From Ardenticatenales bacterium (GTDB taxonomy: Bacteria > Chloroflexota > Anaerolineae > Ardenticatenales > Ardenticatenaceae): 5,302 nt of DNA. Under the pieces are notes generated by a model, which had not been told where the DNA came from, did no database searches, and worked only from the letters and a program-made list of their open reading frames with translations. Every line of letters begins with the position of its first letter. Position 1 is the stretch's first letter. This document shows, piece by piece, positions 1-4,856 of this stretch. The position numbers and the translations under genes are program-made. The stretch spans positions 1 through 5,302 of the forward strand of contig JACCSL010000847.1 of assembly GCA_013812995.1 (NCBI GenBank), given 5' to 3'.

Positions 1-254
1 GGTCCGGTTCGCGTGACTGGCTGGTTGAAACGCTCAAGCTGGAAGGCGTCCCGGCCTGGAATTACCCCGCCCTGATCGAGATGCCCTGGGTCAAGCCATG
101 GATGCAGGCGAACCACTGGTGGAATGACCGTGAGGAGGAATTGCTCCGCTACGAGAGCAAACTGTGGAGCCGCGTCTTTGTCGTTGGCAGTCAGATGTCA
201 CCCACTGATGCTCGTATCTGTGGCGAGAAAGTGGCTGAGCTGCTTACCCGGTAA
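1..254 (+). CDS. C-terminal end of a probable DegT/DnrJ/EryC1/StrS-type PLP aminotransferase (5' partial)
   Basis: An open frame enters from the left edge (first whole codon at 3) and stops at TAA 252-254, giving 83 residues. The visible part has the order of a DegT/StrS C-terminus: an RDWLVETLKLEGVPAW segment (family pattern: a short helix, then 'L..EGI/V'), a Tyr-Pro-x-Leu stretch (NYPALIEMPW), then YESKLWSRVFVVGSQMSP and a final DARICGEKVAELL helix. These match the family's usual 'aE.l....v.l....L...da..I...v..l' ending. In the family such enzymes transfer an amino group to keto-sugars or keto-cyclitols. The PLP lysine lies outside the window, so the family call rests on tail similarity only. 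It is unusually Trp-rich here (seven Trp). It sits 42 bases upstream of a second aminotransferase gene and is probably in the same transcript. Another PLP enzyme or an unrelated protein is possible. Confidence 0.5.
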   Translation, partial: SGSRDWLVETLKLEGVPAWNYPALIEMPWVKPWMQANHWWNDREEELLRYESKLWSRVFVVGSQMSPTDARICGEKVAELLTR

Positions 255-296
255 TGGGACTTTCGGGGGCAGTGGCCTTCAGGGTGGATCTTTAGC

Positions 297-1262
297 ATGG
301 AACGGGAAAAGTTGCTGTTCGACCTAAACGAACTGCCTGCGCCAATCATTGACCAGTTTACCTGGTATCAGTCTACCGATGCCTTACACATCCATCGGTA
401 TGAAACGCAGGCGGCCGAAAAGTTAATCGGACTCATCGCGGAATACAATCAACTCCCAGTGGAGTGTGTCCTACTTGACGCGGGAGCAGATGGGATTCTG
501 AGTTTGATTTTCCATTACTGTGCCCGTCAAAACCAATCGGTTTATCTACCACACCCTTCCTATACCGGGTTTCCGACGCTAGCTGCTATTGCAGGCTGTA
601 CGGTAGTGCCTTATGCCGTACAGCCACACCTCCCTCAGGTACCGGATCAGCCACCGCTCCTTATTTGCAATCCGGACAACCCATCGGGCCAACTGATCGC
701 TGATTTGGAGAGCTATATAGCCAGACGGAACGGGTTGACCATCATTGATGAGGCTTACATTGAGTTTTGCCCTGCCATCAGCACCATTGCTCTGGTGCGA
801 GAGGGGCGACCTGTGCTGCTGGTGCGGACGTTTAGCAAAGCATTTGGCGCGGCCAGCATTCGTCTGGGCTATCTTCTGGGTCCGGCTCCGCTTATCAAAA
901 GAATGCGTGATTACCAGATGCGCTACCCTGTGAGTACCCTGGCGATCGAGGCGGGGATCGATTTATGGCAGCAGCGCGCCCAGATGGAAGCCAGCGTCGT
1001 TATGATTCGCGCCGCCTGCCAGGAACTACAGCAGGCGTTCCGCGAGCTGGGATTTGACGTTCTTCCAAGCCAGACGAACTTTTTTGCTTGTTTTTGTCCA
1101 CCATCTGTTGATGCGGGGCAGTTGTGTGAACAACTACGTGCTCGAAATGTCTACATTCAGCTATTTAATCTGGGGGCGGGAAAGAATCCTCTTTTGCGCA
1201 TCACTACCAGTGACCCCGATACCAATCAAAAACTGTTACAAATTGTCGCGTCCCTGATCTGA
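297..1262 (+). CDS. HisC-like pyridoxal-phosphate aminotransferase (class I/II, fold type I)
   Basis: This 321-residue protein has the full signature of the histidinol-phosphate aminotransferase family. It shows FDLNELPAP (10-15), HRYET (33-37, whose Tyr is the family residue reaching the partner subunit's PLP), HPSY (86-89, ring-stacking Tyr), NPDNPSG (125-131), DEAY (151-154, Asp to the pyridine nitrogen), RTFSKAFG with Schiff-base Lys181, SIRLGY with phosphate-binding Arg189, and LLRITT with carboxylate-binding Arg301. It is cytosolic and needs PLP. It is somewhat shorter than typical HisC (about 350) because it begins almost directly at the 'NE' motif. The start ATG at 297 follows AGGGTGG at 281-287. 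No other his genes are nearby and the neighbours are a carrier protein, a ligase homologue and a kinase. A specialised role in making or using an amino acid or amino-alcohol building block is therefore more likely than histidine biosynthesis. A CobD-like decarboxylase of the same fold cannot be excluded. The family call is secure; the substrate is unknown. Confidence 0.9.
   Translation: MEREKLLFDLNELPAPIIDQFTWYQSTDALHIHRYETQAAEKLIGLIAEYNQLPVECVLLDAGADGILSLIFHYCARQNQSVYLPHPSYTGFPTLAAIAGCTVVPYAVQPHLPQVPDQPPLLICNPDNPSGQLIADLESYIARRNGLTIIDEAYIEFCPAISTIALVREGRPVLLVRTFSKAFGAASIRLGYLLGPAPLIKRMRDYQMRYPVSTLAIEAGIDLWQQRAQMEASVVMIRAACQELQQAFRELGFDVLPSQTNFFACFCPPSVDAGQLCEQLRARNVYIQLFNLGAGKNPLLRITTSDPDTNQKLLQIVASLI
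594..625. repeat. Perfect 10-bp inverted repeat inside the HisC-like gene
   Basis: GGCTGTACGG at 594-603 is the exact reverse complement of CCGTACAGCC at 616-625, with a 12-base spacer. It lies within codons for the CTVVPYAV region of the aminotransferase. It could form an mRNA hairpin or be a chance palindrome; there is no following T-run, so it is not a standard terminator. Confidence 0.5.
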
Positions 1263-1285
1263 TTATAGAACAACAGGAGAATTTT

Positions 1286-1843
1286 ATGAATCTAGAACAA
1301 CCATCCCTTGCTATTGCTGGCGCTAACGGACACTCCGGATATCGCCCACGCGTTTTCCTGGCGACCCCCATTACACCGTTGATTGCCAAGAATAATGAAT
1401 TTTGTGTCGTGAGCCGCGACTCTATTCAAGCCATGCTTGCCTCGTTACGTGCGGAGGGCTTTGATGTCTTTTGCGCCATTGAACGTGAGGAATGGGGTAA
1501 AGCCCTGATGTCAGGCCATGAATGCACCCGATTGGACTACGAGGGGCTGGTGGCTGCGGATGTAATGGTTGCACTATGCACCGGTAGTTTTGGGGTACAT
1601 GTGGAGCTTGGCTGGGCCAGTGCCCACCAGAAGCCGATTTTGCTGCTCGTGAATGAAACGTTTGGGATTAAAACTCCCCTGGTTGAGGGCCTTTACACCG
1701 TAAGCACCGTCGACACTCTCACGTATCAAGCAGAAACACTTCTGCCTGCGGTCACAACGTGGCAGACGACCCTCTACCCGGCTGTTTTGGATTTTATTGC
1801 GCAGCATGTGTCCCACAAGCCTGTATCGCTCGGCGTGAGCTAG
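1286..1843 (+). CDS. Nucleoside 2-deoxyribosyltransferase-fold protein (possible nucleotide/nucleoside N-glycosidase)
   Basis: This 185-residue protein has the layout of the nucleoside 2-deoxyribosyltransferase superfamily. A first Rossmann-like strand VFLATPIT (23-30) follows a poorly ordered N-terminus of about 20 residues. Next come a helix and strand ending GFDVFCAIEREEWG (58-71), then LDYEGLVAADVMVAL (83-97) with Asp84 and Asp92 in the positions where family members bind the nucleoside. GVHVELGWASAHQKP (103-117) follows, in which Glu107 matches the catalytic nucleophile of the 'E.G.A....kP' motif. Family members swap bases between deoxynucleosides or hydrolyse the N-glycosidic bond. BlsM and MilB, which cleave CMP-type nucleotides in blasticidin S and mildiomycin pathways, are precedents in natural-product clusters. 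Start ATG 1286 has CAGGAGA at 1274-1280. It lies 23 bases after the aminotransferase. Substrate is unknown; a role as a nucleotide hydrolase supplying a sugar or base is inference. Confidence 0.75.
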   Translation: MNLEQPSLAIAGANGHSGYRPRVFLATPITPLIAKNNEFCVVSRDSIQAMLASLRAEGFDVFCAIEREEWGKALMSGHECTRLDYEGLVAADVMVALCTGSFGVHVELGWASAHQKPILLLVNETFGIKTPLVEGLYTVSTVDTLTYQAETLLPAVTTWQTTLYPAVLDFIAQHVSHKPVSLGVS

Positions 1844-1850
1844 ATTTGAG

Positions 1851-1857
1851 AAGGAAG
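1851..1857 (+). promoter_or_regulatory. Ribosome binding site that fixes the carrier-protein start
   Basis: AAGGAAG sits 8 bases before ATG 1866. A TTG lies immediately upstream in frame at 1863, but the ATG is the standard codon at equally good spacing, so 1866 is preferred. Confidence 0.6.
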
Positions 1858-1865
1858 AAGTTTTG

Positions 1866-2342
1866 ATGACCCATAAATCACCTGCCCCACAACTTATCAC
1901 CGAGTGGGTTCTTGATTGGTTACGCGTTCAGCGTCAGATTGACCTATCCCCCGCCGACCCCTTTCTCAATGGGGCAATTAACTCGCTGATGCTGCTTGAA
2001 CTCATCGCTGCCTGCGAAGAGAAGCTGGGGATCCGTATTCCCCTGGCGTCTCTTGTGCTGGATGATTTGCAAACCCTGGATCACTTTGCCACAGCCGTCA
2101 GCCGTGTGGCTCAGAGCGACATCCAGCGCACATGGTACAAGCTCCCCTTTGCGGCCCAGGTTGGCCCCCAGCGTATGCAGTTGTTGTTGGGCTTGCGGAT
2201 GCGCCTGCCGCAAAACAGTATCGTTCGTGAATCAGATCAACCCGGCCATATTCGTGTGGGTCTACCCGTGGAAAGCACGTTGACCGAACATGACTTGCAT
2301 AGGCTCATGGCTCTGTTCGTAGAGGTGTCGGCGGATGCCTGA
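1866..2342 (+). CDS. Acyl/peptidyl/aminoacyl carrier protein with a C-terminal extension
   Basis: This 158-residue protein begins with a phosphopantetheine carrier domain at about residues 10-82. The modification-site motif is NGAINSLMLLELI (35-47) with Ser40 as the predicted 4'-phosphopantetheine attachment site. After it come the usual amphipathic helix and EEKLGIRIPLASLVLDDLQTL, the typical helix II-III wording (E.kfgi.ip...l....tl). The residue before Ser is Asn rather than the usual Asp of 'DSL'. Residues about 85-158 form an extra segment (WYKLPFAAQV, then GLRMRLPQN, and IRVGLPVESTLTEHDLHRL near the end) that ordinary stand-alone carrier proteins of about 80 residues do not have. I do not recognise it; its last 30 residues faintly resemble the end of fold-type-I aminotransferases. 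The gene overlaps the following ligase homologue by 8 bases, which points to the two proteins acting together, the carrier as the acceptor of the activated amino acid. Confidence 0.85.
   Translation: MTHKSPAPQLITEWVLDWLRVQRQIDLSPADPFLNGAINSLMLLELIAACEEKLGIRIPLASLVLDDLQTLDHFATAVSRVAQSDIQRTWYKLPFAAQVGPQRMQLLLGLRMRLPQNSIVRESDQPGHIRVGLPVESTLTEHDLHRLMALFVEVSADA
2321..2327 (+). promoter_or_regulatory. Ribosome binding site inside the carrier gene for the ligase homologue
   Basis: AGAGGTG lies 7 bases before ATG 2335, inside the last codons of the carrier-protein gene. It supports a start at 2335 over the in-frame Met codon at 2359, and implies translational coupling of the pair. Confidence 0.5.
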
Positions 2343-3021
2343 GATAGCGTTGCCCTCTATGTCCAACTACCAATCGACGCAAAGTGGCGGCTTGCTCGCT
2401 GTGGGACAGTCAGCACAACGTTTGCAAGAGATTTGCCGTAACATCGACACCTTCTGGCAGCAATGGTCAGTCACGCCCCTCTGGCTCTCACCCCTGCGGC
2501 TCGGAGCTTCTGAGACAGAACACCCGCAGCAGGTGATATCGGCGCACACGGGGGGTAAGCTCGCTCATGCAGCCTGTTTACCATTCTTTGATGAGCTAAA
2601 TGACAACACGCCTACCATCTATGCCGGGTTTAATACTGCCCACCGGCTGGAACCCCTGCGACCCCTTGATCCCACTAGCCGCTTTGAGTGTTTCCATGTG
2701 GCGGAAGTGATTATTGTCGGCGACAAAGCATTTTGCGAGCAGAGCTATCAGATGGTTCGTGACGAGCTTGGCACTTTTCTGGAAGGGTACGTGGCGGGTC
2801 GGTGGCATCGCAGCAATGATTCGTTCATGAACGAGATGACAACGAAGGAAGAATGGGTGGTTGGCTCCGGTGCCTACACTCTGGCTGTGGCGTCGGGGAA
2901 CGATCACGGCCAACACTTTCTAGGTCGGCGCGGCCTGGCAGGTGAGTCAAGATGCCTTGGGATTGGCATTGAACGTCTGTTTACCGCGATACAACGCTTT
3001 GCAAAGACGCAAGAGAATTAA
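2335..3021 (+). CDS. Short seryl-tRNA-synthetase-like amino acid:[carrier protein] ligase homologue
   Basis: This 228-residue protein resembles the class II aminoacyl-tRNA-synthetase-like enzymes (such as Bradyrhizobium Bll0957) that adenylate a small amino acid and load it on a carrier protein instead of tRNA. The shared landmarks are in order: LDPTSRFECFHVAEVIIVG (111-129), matching the motif-2 region 'LR.FRMRE.V.IG'; SNDSFM (160-165), matching 'ASDPFF'; NDHGQHFLG (189-197), matching 'NYHREHFG'; and SRCLGIGIERL (205-215), matching motif 3 with its Arg214. Cys81, Glu124 and Cys207 are candidates for the Cys/Glu/Cys zinc site that selects the amino group in this family. It is about 100 residues shorter than characterised ligases, lost mainly from the N-terminus, and lacks a tRNA-binding domain. 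Oddly, the motif-2 arginines of RMRE are replaced (HVAE), so ATP binding may be changed or lost. It overlaps the carrier-protein gene, the expected partner. Family moderately sure; activity uncertain. Confidence 0.75.
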   Translation: MPEIALPSMSNYQSTQSGGLLAVGQSAQRLQEICRNIDTFWQQWSVTPLWLSPLRLGASETEHPQQVISAHTGGKLAHAACLPFFDELNDNTPTIYAGFNTAHRLEPLRPLDPTSRFECFHVAEVIIVGDKAFCEQSYQMVRDELGTFLEGYVAGRWHRSNDSFMNEMTTKEEWVVGSGAYTLAVASGNDHGQHFLGRRGLAGESRCLGIGIERLFTAIQRFAKTQEN

Positions 3022-3023
3022 GC

Positions 3024-3923
3024 ATGGTCCCGGATCAAACCTTATCCGCCCCCTGGGGCCTTGGGGCTACCTATGCGGAGGCGATGGGGGAAGGCTCCCC
3101 CGCGCAATGGCAAGCCCTCGGGCTGGAGCCGCTACCGACCGCCTGGCAGGAAAGCCTTGGCTCCCTCAGTCAGGCGAGCATCGGGATCACCCGGCCCTGC
3201 TCGCCAGTCGCCGTCAGGCGTGTCCTGGGGGGAACATGTATTCATCGCAGCGAGGGCGTCTTCCTCCAACTCCCCTATAGTGTTTTGTGGGAAGTCTTAA
3301 CCGTTTGCATGTTTGCTAAACAGTTTCGTTCACCCGCCGTGATCCTTCTGCCAATTGCTGAAGAAAGTTGCTGGCACGCCGACCTGCTGCCGCAGTACCA
3401 AGAGATGGGGCTACAGTTCCAGGAGGCGCTACCCCGCTTCGGTGAGCAACTGGGGGTAGAGCTATCTGGTCACTGGCAAGAGCAGTGTGGTACCGTTGAT
3501 ACCATTGAGCAGGCAGGTCTTTATGGACTTTTCGCCCCATTTTCTGATGATCCCAAACGCCTCTCATATCCTTTTGGTGAAACCGACGAAGCATTGATTC
3601 TCAAGGTTTACGAGAGTTATTGCAGCCTCTACGCGATGCCTCGCATGGGTATCCAGCCGGGCGATCTTTTTGTTGAAGGAATTCATCTTGCCCGATCTGT
3701 CCTATTAGGGCTCTCAAACCGAGCTACCTATGTAGCTACCGTCCCCCTTCCTTCCCCACACGACCCCCAGCAATTTTTGATTGATCTACCGCATGTGCCA
3801 CGCCTTGCGGAGCCCTATCTGTTTCCCACCCACTGGTGGGTGAATGCGCTACTACAATGTAGCTTTGGCCTAACGTTAAACGCACTGCGGGATGCTTTCC
3901 TAGATGGGCTGGCTGGTTGCTAG
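3024..3923 (+). CDS. Unrecognised 299-residue protein in the carrier/ligase operon
   Basis: I do not recognise this protein. It starts at ATG 3024, two bases after the ligase homologue stops; the only upstream purine run is AAGAGA (3011-3016), so translation is probably coupled. The first 50 residues are rich in Gly, Ala, Pro and Trp and look flexible. Then come CIHRSEGVFLQLPYSVLWEV (72-91), a hydrophobic strand SPAVILLPIAEESCW (103-117), a helical part QYQEMGLQFQEALPRFGEQL, an acidic FGETDEALILKVYESYC (184-200), MPRMGIQPGDLFVEGIHLARSVLLG (205-229, given here as two linked pieces: Met205 to Gly213 and Leu215 to Gly229), and a C-terminal THWWVNALLQC. There are eight cysteines, no signal peptide, and no clear membrane span, so it is probably cytosolic. 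Its place after the carrier and ligase genes suggests a role in handling the carrier-bound intermediate, for example transfer or modification, but nothing in the sequence shows which. Confidence 0.85.
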   Translation: MVPDQTLSAPWGLGATYAEAMGEGSPAQWQALGLEPLPTAWQESLGSLSQASIGITRPCSPVAVRRVLGGTCIHRSEGVFLQLPYSVLWEVLTVCMFAKQFRSPAVILLPIAEESCWHADLLPQYQEMGLQFQEALPRFGEQLGVELSGHWQEQCGTVDTIEQAGLYGLFAPFSDDPKRLSYPFGETDEALILKVYESYCSLYAMPRMGIQPGDLFVEGIHLARSVLLGLSNRATYVATVPLPSPHDPQQFLIDLPHVPRLAEPYLFPTHWWVNALLQCSFGLTLNALRDAFLDGLAGC

Positions 3924-4776
3924 AATGACATTCCCCCACGCACTCCCCTCGGAGATTCAATCATTCGTCACCCAACGGCTCAGTGGCTGGCAGTGCCCGG
4001 CGGCAGAGCAGCCGGAGCGCTGGCAGGTCTTCCATTCTAATGCCTGGGTGATTCTGACTGAGACGTATGTGTTTCGGTTGGGGGACAGCATTGATCTGAC
4101 GGTGTCTCGAGAAGAAACGCTGTGGGAAATCGGACGTCGTTGCGGGGCCAATACACCATCATTGCTTGAGGCGGGTATCTTCGAGGGCAAAAGTTATATG
4201 CTCTATCGCCGACTCCCTGGTACACCCGTTTGTTTGGGACGTTTGCCTCCTGTGGCAGGGCGCTTTTTGCGTACCTTACATGATACAGAGCCACCGCCCC
4301 TGACCCGCAGGGGGAACTGGCCCTCCCGACGTGAGCACCGTTATGAGGTTGCCCAGAACTGTATGAGAGCGTATTTTGGGGCCGAGCACCCTGGTTTGTG
4401 GCTAATTCAACGTGCGTGGGGTGATTTTAATCGGGCCGGACAGGTTCTCAATCACGGAGATTTTCGAGGGAGCAACCTGTTGCTCACTGAGGAGCAGCAG
4501 CTAGGGGTCATCGACTGGACAGATGCCCATCTCGGTACGCGTGAAGAAGACATCGGCGGGTGTGAGCCACAAGATATCATGGCTCTTCTTGAGGGCTATC
4601 AGGCAAAAGGTGGCTGTTCGCTAGATATGGAGCTTGTGGTAGGGCATGGATTGGCACGGGTAGCCAGTCTTGTTCAGTTCGCCGTTCTATCAAGTGACTA
4701 TCTTCAGAGAGCACTTGTAACTTTGCAGCCTCTTATCTTGTCTATTGATCTTTTGCCGACTCACCTGACTCGATAA
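3904..4776 (+). CDS. Aminoglycoside phosphotransferase/choline kinase-family enzyme
   Basis: This 290-residue protein has the kinase-like core of the APH family. It shows an N-lobe strand pair AWVILTETYVFRLG (47-60) with SREETLWEIGRR (68-79), the latter fitting the conserved Glu helix. The hinge-like YMLYRRLPGTPV follows, then the catalytic loop NHGDFRGSN (183-191) with Asp186 as base and Asn191 as metal ligand, and VIDWTDAHLG in which Asp204 replaces the DFG aspartate. Family members phosphorylate hydroxyls of small molecules such as aminoglycosides, choline or homoserine. The start is uncertain: ATG 3904 overlaps the previous gene by 20 bases with a weak CGGGA upstream (3888-3892), while ATG 3925 (residue 8) begins one base after that gene's stop and would fit coupled re-initiation. 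Either start leaves all motifs intact. In this context it is either a biosynthetic kinase for an amino-sugar-like intermediate or a self-resistance enzyme. It is the last gene of the probable operon. Confidence 0.85.
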   Translation: MGWLVARMTFPHALPSEIQSFVTQRLSGWQCPAAEQPERWQVFHSNAWVILTETYVFRLGDSIDLTVSREETLWEIGRRCGANTPSLLEAGIFEGKSYMLYRRLPGTPVCLGRLPPVAGRFLRTLHDTEPPPLTRRGNWPSRREHRYEVAQNCMRAYFGAEHPGLWLIQRAWGDFNRAGQVLNHGDFRGSNLLLTEEQQLGVIDWTDAHLGTREEDIGGCEPQDIMALLEGYQAKGGCSLDMELVVGHGLARVASLVQFAVLSSDYLQRALVTLQPLILSIDLLPTHLTR

Positions 4777-4790
4777 AAGGTGCCCTCTGT

Positions 4791-4819
4791 TTGCCCCAGT
4801 CTGTTCCCCATGCCATAAT
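4791..4819 (+). promoter_or_regulatory. Predicted extended -10 promoter for the LuxR-HTH gene
   Basis: TTGCCC (4791-4796, 4 of 6 matches to TTGACA) is followed by a 17-base spacer and CATAAT (4814-4819, 5 of 6 matches to TATAAT). TG at 4811-4812 gives the TGn extension. Transcription would start near 4826, about 30 bases before the ATG at 4857. This sits in the 80-base gap after the kinase gene. No hairpin plus T-run terminator for the upstream operon is visible in the gap. Confidence 0.5.
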
Positions 4820-4856
4820 TTTTTGATTGAATAACAGCACAACGTAAGGGAATGGG

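Noticed and set aside
297..1262. Calling the aminotransferase hisC of histidine biosynthesis
   Set aside because: Family match is good, but no his genes are adjacent and the operon context is a carrier-protein pathway, so the symbol would over-claim.
1863..1865. TTG as start of the carrier-protein gene
   Set aside because: The next codon is ATG (1866) with the same ribosome binding site at good spacing, so a TTG start is unnecessary.
1574..1900. Reverse-strand open frame opposite the deoxyribosyltransferase-like gene
   Set aside because: No recognisable motif, and the + strand has the full family signature with a good ribosome binding site.
2335..3021. Reading this gene as a true seryl-tRNA synthetase
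   Set aside because: It lacks the tRNA-binding arm, is far too short, has altered motif 2, and is paired with a carrier-protein gene.
2942..3300. Alternative + strand frames at the ligase/unknown-protein junction
   Set aside because: They would overlap two well-spaced genes, give Arg/Gly/Pro-rich peptides and have no ribosome binding site; they are frame shadows.
3827..3842. CACCCAC-TG-GTGGGTG palindrome in the unknown protein gene
   Set aside because: Seven-base arms with a two-base centre inside coding sequence, no other copy seen; likely chance.
4788..4811. Imperfect direct repeat CTGTTTGCCCCA / CTGTTCCCCA in the gap before the LuxR-HTH gene
   Set aside because: Only two short, unequal copies; could be a regulator site within the promoter spacer but too weak to list as a feature.
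4777..4856. Rho-independent terminator after the kinase gene
   Set aside because: There is a T-run at about 4818-4824 but no stable G+C-rich stem before it; the T-rich stretch overlaps the predicted -10 region.
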